This document shows positions 35,701-43,264 of a stretch of DNA of 64,000 nt, piece after piece. The notes under the pieces were generated by a model. That model did not search any database. It was given only the letters and a program-made list of their open reading frames with translations, and was not told where the DNA came from. Location: positions 1 to 64,000 of the forward strand of contig DJTE01000033.1 in assembly GCA_002439165.1 (NCBI GenBank), given 5' to 3'. The DNA is from Chryseobacterium indologenes. Lineage in GTDB: Bacteria; Bacteroidota; Bacteroidia; Flavobacteriales; Weeksellaceae. How positions within the stretch are numbered: the stretch's first letter is position 1; every line of letters starts with the position of its first letter. Both the position numbers and the translations under genes were made by a program.

Positions 35701-36193
35701 AATTCCGGCTGAAAAATACAATGATCCGCGTTCATTAAGTGCGATGATTACAGGATATATTGTGGCAGGACAGGAGCAGAAAGGCCTTCAGCTGGCAGAA
35801 ATCCTTAAAAAAGGAATCTTTGAAGAATATGATTATTATTTAAGTCTTGACCCGGTTGACCAGACCTATGTACGCAGACAAATGAGAACAAAACCGATGG
35901 AATATTCTCTTGTGGTTTCTGCCGTAACCGATGCTTACAGAAAAATCGGCCAGAATGAAAAAGCTTATGCTTATCTGGTGAAATCTATTGAACCTATTGA
36001 TAAGAAATTCAATGTCTTCATCAAAGAACTTCAGCAGATGGGGAAAGAAAAGGCATTAAAAGAATCTGAAAACGTACAGAAGATCACTCCTTTTTACCAG
36101 TATTTATTTGATGTGATGGAACCTTTTGATTCCACTTATTCAAAAGAAAAAGAAGAACAGATCACAACAGCGATCATTAAAGTAACCCAATAA
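32708..36193 (+). CDS. DUF2723 membrane glycosyltransferase (TMEM260-like)
   Basis: A 1161-residue membrane protein of the DUF2723 family. The N-terminal half has about 12 hydrophobic spans. The conserved opening is FSFWDCGEYISSAVKLEVTH and PGAALFQ, with the acidic Asp and Glu of GT-C enzymes. The C-terminal third (from about residue 700) is soluble, with TPR-like helices near the end. The human relative TMEM260 is an O-mannosyltransferase, so a role in protein O-glycosylation at the outer face of the inner membrane is the best guess, though not shown in bacteria by this sequence. It is followed by another GT-C gene and a strong terminator between them. Confidence 0.85.
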   Translation: MKNWTFRRWNTVLGWVIFVIAFFTYLSTIEPNFSFWDCGEYISSAVKLEVTHAPGAALFQIVGAVAAIFALGKGENYSIVINAMSALFSALTILFLFWTITHFVRRLLNKDFDEITKHQEISILFAGAVGALCFTFSDTFWFSAVEGEVYSMASMFIALLVWLITKWENEYQATDSERWIILIFFVLGLSVGVHMMCMLAVPAVCLVYYARNYKFTWKNFIWANVITLGILIIVFKIIFPLIMTMFGKLEIFFVNGLGLPFHSGTIAAFILMTAACYFLIKYARKAKRNIFQTAALSVVYMIIGFSCWMVIPIRANANPPMNLNDPDTAIGMLDYYNREQYGDWPTIYGQNYTAFLDAKGIEKNEDGSFKTTKTGEVYEKDEKTGTYRKTNDRFNYVFNKSQVSLMPRMFNEDKDVMANYISMYGAPDFTFNYANEDVADNPQAKQIFDELRAKYEDKTITAADYLKVKPYDLINVQKPSLAQNLDYFISFQNGYYFVRYLMWNFVGRQNDLEGNMENTKGNWISGISFIDNALLGNQDKMPAKFQNESTVKFFFLPLILGLIGFFFQLNRDFGRFYALLSLFVLTSVGIIFYTGVKPFEPRERDYAMVGSFYAFAIWIGMGAGAILWFLQSKVKSSGANIALGVILLGVPFMMGFQNYNVHDRSNRYTAYDYAYSVLKSLPKNDILFVYGDNDTYPVWAIQETERFRDDVKVVNFTLASTPWNLDQIKRKTYNAEGIPSQLTHEDYREGSNDQIYMMKKEDWESVFSMLKEQGVPDTEFQAFRKYLTQDSLTLKEAINFIKFKSPEKDELLKMYFGEEKYEKYNILPVNKFILPVNKENALKAGIITQADLPNVVNQIMISYKGNTLYKNNLIMMDLLANFDWKRPINFSSGGIYDSENIFYLNEYLQFDGFSYRLVPVHTVQTPDGDMGKVDANSLYNVVKNFRWGNFKNLNVHFDETATSNIMSYRMSASRAASALALSGQKAKAVEILDLAAREIPAEKYNDPRSLSAMITGYIVAGQEQKGLQLAEILKKGIFEEYDYYLSLDPVDQTYVRRQMRTKPMEYSLVVSAVTDAYRKIGQNEKAYAYLVKSIEPIDKKFNVFIKELQQMGKEKALKESENVQKITPFYQYLFDVMEPFDSTYSKEKEEQITTAIIKVTQ

Positions 36194-36214
36194 CAGCTTT
36201 AAACTTCATATTTT

Positions 36215-36242
36215 AAAAACGGAACTTCGGTTCCGTTTTTTT
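36215..36242 (+). terminator. TTCG-loop terminator
   Basis: AAAAACGGAAC (36215-36225), a TTCG tetraloop, and GTTCCGTTTTTTT form an ideal rho-independent terminator directly after the DUF2723 gene. Confidence 0.95.
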
Positions 36243-36246
36243 ATTA

Positions 36247-36277
36247 TTGGGATTCCTGATTTTTAAGGTTATATTTG
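36247..36277 (+). promoter_or_regulatory. Promoter of the second GT-C gene
   Basis: TTG at 36247-36249 and TATATTTG at 36270-36277 are 20 bases apart. Transcription would start near 36284, with the ATG at 36296. So the gene is transcribed separately from the DUF2723 gene despite the short gap. Confidence 0.75.
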
Positions 36278-36295
36278 TGACGCTAAAAATACACG

Positions 36296-37783
36296 ATGAC
36301 CGAAACCAAGAACAGCCAGCTTCCCATTTATGCCGCCGCTTTTACGGTAGTTATTAAACTCTTCTTTTTACTCACCCATTACATTCAGGAGGATGCTTTT
36401 ATTACCTGGAGAGTCGCCCAGAATTTATTGGATTACGGGGTAATAGGTTTTAACGGAAATACAAAAATATCAGCTTCTACCACACACCTGTATGTTTTTG
36501 TGTCCTATTTCTTCAACCTGATCTTCGGTAAAGAAAACTTCATTGAACCGCTTCTGATGTTCAATTCTCTGCTCTTCACCATTGGGACGGTGCTGCTTTC
36601 CCATCTGGTTCTTAAAAATCCGTGGCATAAGGCTATTTTCATATTTCTGATCGGTATTCTGCCTCCGGCCATAAAGATTTCAATCTTAGGAATGGAATAC
36701 GGGATCCTGTTCTTTCTTGAAATGGCACTCCTGTATTATGGCTTCAGTAAAAACAAAAAATGGGCACTGATCCTTCTCCCGGTACTGATTATGTTTACAA
36801 GAATCGATACGGTGATCTTCCTGGGAATTGTATTTCTGGTGGATGTCTTCTGGAACAGAAAGATCAGATGGCGCTATGTGCTGGGAGGGATTCTGGGACT
36901 TGCCTCTGTATTGTCTTTCAACTGGTTTTATTTTGGTGAACTGGTAAATAATACGATTGTTGCCAAAAAACTTCTGTATGAACATCATTTCACATTCCGG
37001 CAGCATATGGAATACTTCTGGTCCAGCTTCGGAAATTTCTGGGGAATGCTTAAACTGCCCGGAAACTTCAATCCGATAACCGTTGTTATCCTGATTTTTG
37101 AGCTGCTGTGCTTTATTTACCTGATCAGACAAAAAGAAAAAAGAAACTATTTTCTATGGATGATCTTTGTTTTCGGATGGGTAAAACAGATTATTTTTAT
37201 TTCTCAAAAAAGTTTATTCGACTGGTATTACTGGGTTCCGCAGCTGCTTCTTTTTGTGCCTGTTCTTATTTTTGTACTGGAGCAGAAGGAAAGAAAAAAA
37301 CTTTGGCTGTCCCTGCTTATTATATTTTATATCCTTCCGATGCTTGCTTTCCAGACGGTACATTCTATCGCAACAGGAAACGGGGAATGGTATTACCGCA
37401 GATCTATCGGTCTGTTTTTAGGGACATTGGAAAAAGATAAAAAACAGTGGATCCTTCTGGAGCCTGCTGGATATATTCCTTATTTTTCGGGGCTGAGAAC
37501 CATTGACGAAGTAGGGCTGGTAGATAAACAGATTCAGGAAGAAGTAAAAAAAGACAGGGCCAACTACTGGATCAATACGGTTAAAAAAAGAAAACCAAAA
37601 TATCTTCTTGCCTATAAAAACCTGTTTGAAGGAAAAGATGCCGCTTATTACCAGGCTCATTATAAGCTGATACAGGAATTCAGAATAAAAGACCATCTGA
37701 AAAGCCGGAGTAAAATCCTGGAAAAGATATACAGGCTAAAACCTTCCGGAACAGACTATAATTTATATATTAGAATAGATTAA
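36296..37783 (+). CDS. GT-C-type membrane glycosyltransferase
   Basis: A 495-residue protein with about ten membrane spans in the first 380 residues and a soluble C-terminal tail of about 120 residues. The first external loop has EDAFITWRVAQNLLDYGVIGFN, the acidic motif and surroundings found in GT-C polyprenyl-phosphate-sugar transferases such as the AftB family. That points to transfer of a sugar from a lipid carrier in the periplasm. The acceptor (protein, LPS or capsule) is unknown. Its neighbour is the DUF2723 gene, but they have separate promoters. Confidence 0.75.
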   Translation: MTETKNSQLPIYAAAFTVVIKLFFLLTHYIQEDAFITWRVAQNLLDYGVIGFNGNTKISASTTHLYVFVSYFFNLIFGKENFIEPLLMFNSLLFTIGTVLLSHLVLKNPWHKAIFIFLIGILPPAIKISILGMEYGILFFLEMALLYYGFSKNKKWALILLPVLIMFTRIDTVIFLGIVFLVDVFWNRKIRWRYVLGGILGLASVLSFNWFYFGELVNNTIVAKKLLYEHHFTFRQHMEYFWSSFGNFWGMLKLPGNFNPITVVILIFELLCFIYLIRQKEKRNYFLWMIFVFGWVKQIIFISQKSLFDWYYWVPQLLLFVPVLIFVLEQKERKKLWLSLLIIFYILPMLAFQTVHSIATGNGEWYYRRSIGLFLGTLEKDKKQWILLEPAGYIPYFSGLRTIDEVGLVDKQIQEEVKKDRANYWINTVKKRKPKYLLAYKNLFEGKDAAYYQAHYKLIQEFRIKDHLKSRSKILEKIYRLKPSGTDYNLYIRID

Positions 37784-37866
37784 GATTTTTTAAAACAGGG
37801 GAGAAACCTTATGTATATGCTCGGGCTTTTAAGACCTTTCTCCCGTATTAATACTGTCAAAAAACG

Positions 37867-38394
37867 ATGAAATACTGTGCTTTTCTCCGTGGTGTCAACG
37901 TAAAAGGAACCAATATGAAAATGGCTGATGTATGCCAGGTCTTTCAAAAAGCGGGTGTAACAGATGTGAGCTCTGTGCTGGCTTCAGGCAATATTGTTTT
38001 TTCTTCTGATAAAGATGCCGCAGAACTGAAACAGGTACTGGAAAAAGCCATGTCTGATCACTTTTCCTACGAAGCTTTTTTATTTGTAAGATCTTCTGAA
38101 GAAACAGAAACTTTCTGGAACGGGAAGCCTTTTGAAAAAAATGATGATTTTCATTTGTATGCATTTGTCGGAAATCCGGGGGTTGAAAATATCCTGATGG
38201 AGGAGTTTGAAAAAGCTTCAAAAGCCGAAAATGAAAAAGCTGAAATAGTGAATGGTGTTTTTTACTGGCAGGTTCAGAAAGGCAATACTCTGGATTCCAC
38301 GTTTGGGAAAGTGTTGGGAAAGAAAAGCCTGAAAGATCAGTTTACGAGCAGGAATATCAATACGTTTGAGAAGGTACTGAAGAAGATGAAATAA
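37867..38394 (+). CDS. DUF1697 family protein
   Basis: A 175-residue cytoplasmic protein matching DUF1697. It opens with YCAFLRGVNVKGTNMKM, followed by SVLASGNIVFSS, and the closing TSRNINTFEKV is typical too. The function of the family is unknown. It stands alone, followed by a spacer made of repeats. Confidence 0.9.
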   Translation: MKYCAFLRGVNVKGTNMKMADVCQVFQKAGVTDVSSVLASGNIVFSSDKDAAELKQVLEKAMSDHFSYEAFLFVRSSEETETFWNGKPFEKNDDFHLYAFVGNPGVENILMEEFEKASKAENEKAEIVNGVFYWQVQKGNTLDSTFGKVLGKKSLKDQFTSRNINTFEKVLKKMK

Positions 38395-38780
38395 TCTTTG
38401 TATTTGTTGTGGTTAAAATAATTTCCCACAGATTCCACAGATTCCACAGATTTTCGCAAATGGTTATGGATATTTTTTGCCCGCAGATTGTGCAGATTGT
38501 GCAGATTTTTTTGTTGGGATACGCAAGGTCGCAAGAATTATTTTACGGACTGTATAAAAAAGGCGCAATGATTTTATCTCCGATAAAATTTCAAGCCGCA
38601 AAATCCATAAAAATCTTTGATTTGTGGTTAAAATAATTTCCCACGGATCTGAGGAATCCGCAGGATTAAAATAAAGTATATTTCCAGACTCTTTGGTACA
38701 ACAGCATAATACTTCATTGTTGTATATTCCGGTCTCAAAAAATGAGTTATTGATTATTACTCATTACTCATTACCTATGA
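38395..38780. repeat. 386-base spacer with CACAGATT/GCAGATT repeats and a duplicated segment
   Basis: The spacer holds several short repeats. CACAGATTC occurs three times in a row at about 38428-38452, and GCAGATTGT follows twice at about 38483-38501. The phrase GGTTAAAATAATTTCCCAC occurs at about 38411-38430 and again at about 38626-38644, so about 20 bases are duplicated some 215 bases apart. Near 38748-38773 are tandem ATTACTC units. An open frame through the repeats has no coding character. No gene or RNA is supported. Confidence 0.7.
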
Positions 38781-39338
38781 TTAAACCGTCAGTGCTCCCC
38801 GAAATCCCCGTGCAGCATAATAAGAATCTGCTCCGTTGTGGTACATGAAAACCGTATTGTAGCGCCGGTCGCAGAAGATGGCTCCTCCCAATTCCCTGAT
38901 ATGAGGTGGTGTTTGTACCCAGCTGGATGTTTTCAGGTCAAATTTTCCAAGTTCCTGAAGGTTGCGGTACTGTTCTTCGGTAAGGATTTCGATGCCCATT
39001 TCTGCGGCTTTATCAATGGCGTTGCTTTCCGGTTTATTGGCTTTTCTGGATTCCCAGGCAGGGTAGTCGTAGCACAGGCTTCTCCGTTTCGGGCTTTCCG
39101 GGGAGCAGTCTGCGAACAGGTATTCATCCGTTTTTTTGTCATAGCCTATTACGTCAGGTTCACCTTCTGTTTCTTCCATTTCGTTTAAAGACCATAGTTT
39201 TTCGGGATGGGATTCCAGTTTGGCCTGAATTTTTTCCCATTTCAGACCTTTGTGGCGGCTCATATTTTTTTCAAAACGGGATTGCAGTACTTTTAAAAGA
39301 ATTTCGCTTTGTTCAGGAGTTAATGGTTTCTTTTTCAT
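38781..39338 (-). CDS. DUF4256 family protein
   Basis: A 185-residue cytoplasmic protein matching DUF4256 over its full length. Landmarks are LKWEKIQAKLE, MEETEGEPDVIGYDK, LFADCSPESPKRRSLCYD and the closing FMYHNGADSYYAARGFRGAL. Function unknown. It is the last of five minus-strand genes that begin with the ArsR regulator at 41.5 kb, 37 bases after the DoxX gene. Confidence 0.9.
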   Translation of the reverse strand: MKKKPLTPEQSEILLKVLQSRFEKNMSRHKGLKWEKIQAKLESHPEKLWSLNEMEETEGEPDVIGYDKKTDEYLFADCSPESPKRRSLCYDYPAWESRKANKPESNAIDKAAEMGIEILTEEQYRNLQELGKFDLKTSSWVQTPPHIRELGGAIFCDRRYNTVFMYHNGADSYYAARGFRGALTV

Positions 39339-39375
39339 ATCAGGATTTTTAAGTGGTTGATTTTATATAAAATTA

Positions 39376-39774
39376 CTAAGATTGAATGGAAATTTTTCTA
39401 TCTGCAGGTCTAAAATACCAGGAAATAATAACCAGAGCACATAATAAAACAGCAGGGAAGGTTCTTCCGGCAGTATCGCCAACAATAAGATGCGAAATAA
39501 CGGCTCCGTACATCACGAAGAAAAAACCTGCATAAGCCCATTCTTTTATTAATAAACGTTTCGGAATGAGGATGGCTATAACGCCCAGAAGCTTCCAGAC
39601 TCCGATGATGACCATCAGGTAGGCAGGATATCCGAGGGTGGTAAAATTGGCCAGTTCGTCTTTGTTTTTCATGAGCTGTACAATGGCCGTAGAAACCATT
39701 CCCAGCGCCATCCAGATGGTAAAGATCCAGTAGATGATTCTTTTTGTTTTTTGTGATTGGGATGATGTTTGCAT
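39376..39774 (-). CDS. DoxX-like membrane protein
   Basis: A 132-residue membrane protein with four predicted spans. It resembles the DoxX-like family, with YPAYLMVIIGVWKLLGVIAIL in the second span and EWAYAGFFFVMYGAVISH in the third. These proteins are often found with ArsR and SRPBCC genes in Bacteroidota, as here. Its function is not established; roles in thiosulfate or redox metabolism are known for only a few relatives. It lies 18 bases after the YdeI-like gene. Confidence 0.85.
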   Translation of the reverse strand: MQTSSQSQKTKRIIYWIFTIWMALGMVSTAIVQLMKNKDELANFTTLGYPAYLMVIIGVWKLLGVIAILIPKRLLIKEWAYAGFFFVMYGAVISHLIVGDTAGRTFPAVLLCALVIISWYFRPADRKISIQS

Positions 39775-39792
39775 TGTTTTGGTTTTTAATTT

Positions 39793-40371
39793 TCAGTCAT
39801 TAAGTCCTTTTCCGTTAAGGATCTGCGGAATGCATTTTTCAATTCTTGCTTCCCTGGTTTTGGACTGTTTGGGAGAGGAAAAGTGGAGCAGGTAAGCCCT
39901 TTGTCTTCCCGGAGTAAGAGATTCAAAGGCTTCTTTTAAGGGGCTGTTATGGTCCAGTCTTGCCTGAAACTCTTCTGCCATGTCGAATTCTCCGGTCTTT
40001 TTCATTTCAACTTTAGCGCCGGATTCTTCAATTTCAACCGCTTCAAACATATAGGCCTGAAGTTCTTTTTCCAGATCAGTGATTTGCTGTACTTCTGTAA
40101 AGCGGATCTGTCTTGCGGCCTGTACATTTTTACTTTGCTGAATTAAAATATGATCCGGATCTTTCATCAGTGCTCCTTTAAAAAAGAGTAGGGCGCAGTA
40201 TTCTTTAAACCCGTGGATCAGGAAAATATTTTTTCCTTCATAGGTGTAACAGGGGCATCCCCATTTCAGGTCTTCTGCCAGTTCGGTACTCAGGGCAATG
40301 GCTCTTAATTTTTCAAATTCTTCCTGCCACTGTCCGGCGTTTTCGAAGAAAAAATTAACTTTTGGATTCAT
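39793..40371 (-). CDS. YdeI/OmpD-associated family protein (DUF1801-like)
   Basis: A 192-residue protein. The N-terminal part has EDLKWGCPCYTYEGKNIF with LIHGFKEYCALLFFKGALMKDP, the DUF1801 pattern. The C-terminal part has FESLTPGRQRAYLLHFSSPKQSKTREARIEKCIP, the typical YdeI end. The family is linked by annotation to bacteriocin protection, but no biochemical role is known. It sits between the SRPBCC and DoxX genes and is probably on the same transcript. Confidence 0.88.
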   Translation of the reverse strand: MNPKVNFFFENAGQWQEEFEKLRAIALSTELAEDLKWGCPCYTYEGKNIFLIHGFKEYCALLFFKGALMKDPDHILIQQSKNVQAARQIRFTEVQQITDLEKELQAYMFEAVEIEESGAKVEMKKTGEFDMAEEFQARLDHNSPLKEAFESLTPGRQRAYLLHFSSPKQSKTREARIEKCIPQILNGKGLND

Positions 40372-40431
40372 TGGAAGTCAAAATTTCAAGTTTAATGTTT
40401 AATGTTCATGGCTGTTATCTTTTCACGGATA

Positions 40432-40545
40432 ATTGACGATTCACCTGCAAAACAAAATCTGCCATTGCTATTCACAATCCAAACTTTGGTATCTCCCGTC
40501 TCTCATCTCTTCGTCTATTATCTATTATCTATTATCTATTACCTC
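40432..40545. repeat. Intergenic repeat copy A with CTATTAT tandem units
   Basis: TTGACGATTCAC, AAAATCTGCCATTG and ATTCACAATCCAAACTTTG occur here, and the same order recurs in diverged form at about 41068-41160. The right end is a tandem of the 7-base unit CTATTAT, three to four times at about 40514-40539. The tandem runs into the SRPBCC gene: its last codons (EVIDNR and stop) are encoded by the repeat. Confidence 0.65.
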
Positions 40546-41007
40546 CCTCTCCCCAAACATCTCCTGCAAACGGTTATGCGCCATATTAATTCCCTGTGCG
40601 AATGGCATTTTCAGGTGCTGATCCCGGAATTCTACGGATTTATATATGGTCTGGATGGTGATTTTGCTGGTGGTATCGGTTAATCTTTCAAATTCCAAAA
40701 ATTCGATCTGTACCGGGAAAGGTGTGTTTTCCATCTGGAAAGTCCTTATAATTTTCTCATTCTGAATAATATCATGAATGGTTCCATTGGCGCTGAAGAC
40801 TATCTCTCCGTGAGGATTTAAAGTTTCAAAACGGTAGCTTCCGTGCTGTTTGTTTTCAAATTTGGTCACTTGGGTTCCCATCCACTGTTCGAAAAGTTCC
40901 GCTTCTGTATACGCTTTGAAAAGCAGTTCTACGGGAAGATCAAATTCCCTGGTGATGAAGATTTCCTGCTTTCCGTCTTCTGCATGAATTTTTGTTTTAA
41001 GTTCCAT
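40525..41007 (-). CDS. SRPBCC-domain protein (AHSA1-like)
   Basis: A 160-residue helix-grip protein. FITREFDLPVELLFKAYTEAELFEQWMG is the classic AHSA1-type opening, and the core ends in HLKMPFAQGINMAHNRLQEMF. Such proteins bind hydrophobic ligands in a cavity. They are very often encoded next to an ArsR regulator, as here, with the ligand unknown. The last six codons lie in a 7-base tandem repeat, so the C-terminus may vary between strains. Confidence 0.9.
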   Translation of the reverse strand: MELKTKIHAEDGKQEIFITREFDLPVELLFKAYTEAELFEQWMGTQVTKFENKQHGSYRFETLNPHGEIVFSANGTIHDIIQNEKIIRTFQMENTPFPVQIEFLEFERLTDTTSKITIQTIYKSVEFRDQHLKMPFAQGINMAHNRLQEMFGEREVIDNR

Positions 41008-41067
41008 ATTCTGTTTTGGTGTTTAGGGTTTGAGAGTAAAAGAGCTTAAGGTTGTTATTCTCTCACT

Positions 41068-41160
41068 AATGGTTGACGATTCACTTACGTAGTAAAATTG
41101 ACTATTGACATTCACAAATTAAATTTTGAAGTCATTGTTTATTATCTATCCGTCTATCAT
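41068..41160. repeat. Intergenic repeat copy B
   Basis: A diverged copy of the element at 40432-40545: GGTTGACGATTCAC, AAAATTGACTATTG, ATTCACAAATTAAATTTTG and then TATTATCTATCCGTCTATC follow in the same order. The two copies flank the SRPBCC gene in the same orientation. Confidence 0.55.
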
Positions 41161-41163
41161 CTT

Positions 41164-41496
41164 TTATGTCTTATTATTCACATTCTGATACGCTTTCATC
41201 ACACTTTCCAACTTATTGAATTTCTCATCCCACATTTTGCGGAACGGCTCTATAAAGTCGGCTATTTCTTTCATTTTATTGGGATTGAGGTGGTAAATAA
41301 TTTCACGGCCGTTCTGTTCAGATCTCAACAGTTCGCACTCGGTGAGGATCTGAATATGCTTGGAAACGGTAGGTCTTGCGGTATCGAAATTGGAAGCAAT
41401 GGCCCCAGCAGTCATAGATTGGGCAGCCACCAGCATCAGTATGGATCTTCTGGTAGGATCTGCAATCGCCTGAAAAACATCTCTTCTTAAATTCAT
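41164..41496 (-). CDS. ArsR-family transcriptional regulator
   Basis: A 110-residue winged-helix regulator. DVFQAIADPTRRSILMLVA and ARPTVSKHIQIL (recognition helix) then GREIIYHLNP (wing) are the ArsR hallmarks. The metal-binding Cys motif of arsenic sensors (ELCVCDL-like) is missing; this is the subgroup that regulates SRPBCC genes. Two operator-like repeats overlap its own promoter, so it probably represses its own operon (arsR, SRPBCC, YdeI-like, DoxX, DUF4256). Confidence 0.92.
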   Translation of the reverse strand: MNLRRDVFQAIADPTRRSILMLVAAQSMTAGAIASNFDTARPTVSKHIQILTECELLRSEQNGREIIYHLNPNKMKEIADFIEPFRKMWDEKFNKLESVMKAYQNVNNKT

Positions 41497-41498
41497 TG

Positions 41499-41546
41499 TG
41501 TAGTTATTTGACTACAAATATAATTGTAGTTATTTGGCTACGCAAA
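41499..41546 (-). promoter_or_regulatory. arsR promoter overlapped by two operator-like repeats
   Basis: TGTAGTTATTTGACTACA (41499-41516) and TGTAGTTATTTGGCTACG (41525-41542) are 18-base direct repeats spaced 26 bases apart, each with a GTAG/CTAC dyad. On the minus strand a TTTG at 41546-41543 and TATATTTG at 41522-41515 are 20 bases apart, a full Bacteroidota promoter. One repeat covers the -33/-7 spacer and the other covers the transcription start, just 2 bases before the ATG. The layout fits autorepression by ArsR. Confidence 0.8.
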
Positions 41547-41576
41547 TTTTTTGAATATTTTGATAAATATAAAACA

Positions 41577-41616
41577 TTACAGGTCTTAATTAAATTTTTC
41601 TAATTAAGGCCTGTAA
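41577..41616. terminator. 16-bp hairpin between the ATPase and arsR genes
   Basis: TTACAGGTCTTAATTA (41577-41592) pairs with TAATTAAGGCCTGTAA (41601-41616) with a single G-T mismatch and an 8-base A/T loop. It lies just after the stop of the large ATPase gene (minus strand) and upstream of the arsR promoter, insulating the two. Confidence 0.75.
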
Positions 41617-41645
41617 GATGATACTAAAAAAGTTTTTAAAGGAAT

Positions 41646-43256
41646 TTATCCATTTAAATACTCATATACTGATGCTGTTGCTGCGCTTTTTACTAACCTT
41701 GCTCTCTTATCTCCAACATAGTAAGCTTTTTTTAATTGTGCTTCTGTAGTATTTAATATGTCCTTAACAGTATTTATTTCTAAGCCGTTAAGTGTATCTT
41801 TAATCCAGACAGTTAAATCTAAAACATCGATAGATTTATTTAATTCCTTTTCCAAAATTTCTGTCATATCATTTTCTTCGAAATCTGGTATCCTGTCGAT
41901 TAGTCCTTTAAAATTGGGATTATTCATTCCATATTCGGTCATCCTTTTTAAAGTGATATTTCTTGCAATTGGTAAAGAAGAACTGGAAGGTGAAGATTCT
42001 TGCGCAAAAATACATCCTAAATTAATTAAGTATCTTGTTCCTACTTCTGCATTTGTTGCTTTTATCCCCTTACCGCTCTCTTGAATAATTCCTGTATATT
42101 CCAATAATCTAAAAGACTCTTTTACAGTTTGGGGAACATCTTTATGTATCCATATATAACAGGAAGTCTGTTTATCGTCTTGAAGATAATTGATATTTTT
42201 CCTTTGAATTTCAGGAAGAATATTACCTTCTATAAAATCTCTTCCCCAATCTATTAATCCAATATGTCCAGGATATTTTTCGCTCAAATTACTATGTTCA
42301 GCAAGAAGCTCAACTTTATAAAATTCTCTTATAGTTTCATTTAATTGAGATGAATTCATTTTAGATGTTCTACCAATAGTCTTTAAAAGAAATCTAGGAT
42401 TACCCGATGCTGCGTACGCTAGAATGTCAAAGTTATTTTTATTTTTAGATATTTCAGTTAAAAGCTTACTGTCCGAGTCTGCCTGCTTTTCAACAATTTC
42501 TCTCATTCTTTCTAGATATGTTGGGGAAAATATGTCTCGATTAATATTGATAAAAGTAGCATCTTGAGTATATTGAAATATATCCCCATATGAAGTCACG
42601 CCGGGATAAACAGCTGCATTACAAGATAAGTAAGGGCTTCTTAAATCTCTATATAATGTAAAAAATTGTCTTTGTTGTTCTGGGCGGAAAATGTGAGCGG
42701 CCTCATCTATTAATAAATTTATTCTTTTTACTCCTAAATCTTCACATAATTCCTCAATTGCATCTTTAAAATTATCAATTGTAGGGATATTTTCTGTGGA
42801 AATTTCTGTGTTAGAATTTCTCCATGAATTTTCATAGTTTTTAGCCACTTCTTCTATTTTAAGATATTCATCGGAGTATTCACCTCCACTAAGAACGTTA
42901 ATGGAAGAAGGTATATTTGCTAATAAACCTTTTCTTTTTAATTGACGAATTATCTTTGAGCAAATTAATGATAACATCCAATGTGTAAATTGCTGTTTAT
43001 CCGTGGAATGTATTAAGGAACTTTTACTAAAAGTTAAATAAACAGGAAGTATTTTTTCTTTAGTAAAACTTTTACTCAGTTCTTCTTCTGCTACTTTCAT
43101 CAAAAATGATTTTCCTACACCACGACTTCCCACTAAAATTATAGGAGATATTGATTTTAATTTTTCAATGACTTCTCTGTCCTGTGTTGTTTCTACAAAT
43201 AGATTTAATATATCTTCATTTGCTATATCTTCTGTTCTAAATAATAATTCTGACAT
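41646..43256 (-). CDS. Large P-loop ATPase of a candidate defence module
   Basis: A 536-residue cytoplasmic protein. Walker A is GSRGVGKS at residues 43-50. Walker B is INLLIDEAA at 179-187, followed by a conserved-looking His-Ile-Phe and a sensor-like strand (NAAVYPGVTSYG at about 213-224). The middle has SGNPRFLLKTIGR, typical of the lid of AAA/STAND-type NTPases, and a winged-helix-like part. The C-terminal 50 residues (NTVKDILNTTEAQLKKAYYVGDKRA) look like a helix-hairpin-helix domain that could bind nucleic acid. It is far more AT-rich than its surroundings. Its start is 8 bases after the stop of a HEPN-like gene. Function unknown; defence is inferred from architecture and partner. Confidence 0.7.
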   Translation of the reverse strand: MSELLFRTEDIANEDILNLFVETTQDREVIEKLKSISPIILVGSRGVGKSFLMKVAEEELSKSFTKEKILPVYLTFSKSSLIHSTDKQQFTHWMLSLICSKIIRQLKRKGLLANIPSSINVLSGGEYSDEYLKIEEVAKNYENSWRNSNTEISTENIPTIDNFKDAIEELCEDLGVKRINLLIDEAAHIFRPEQQRQFFTLYRDLRSPYLSCNAAVYPGVTSYGDIFQYTQDATFININRDIFSPTYLERMREIVEKQADSDSKLLTEISKNKNNFDILAYAASGNPRFLLKTIGRTSKMNSSQLNETIREFYKVELLAEHSNLSEKYPGHIGLIDWGRDFIEGNILPEIQRKNINYLQDDKQTSCYIWIHKDVPQTVKESFRLLEYTGIIQESGKGIKATNAEVGTRYLINLGCIFAQESSPSSSSLPIARNITLKRMTEYGMNNPNFKGLIDRIPDFEENDMTEILEKELNKSIDVLDLTVWIKDTLNGLEINTVKDILNTTEAQLKKAYYVGDKRARLVKSAATASVYEYLNG

Positions 43257-43264
43257 TATATTTA

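Noticed and set aside
38420..38505. Possible CRISPR-like array of short repeats
   Set aside because: The repeat units are 8-9 bases, contiguous and without spacers. No cas gene is seen.
38409..38636. Open reading frame through the CACAGATT/GCAGATTGT repeats
   Set aside because: It is made of repeat units with no protein-like composition, and no promoter or translation start supports it.
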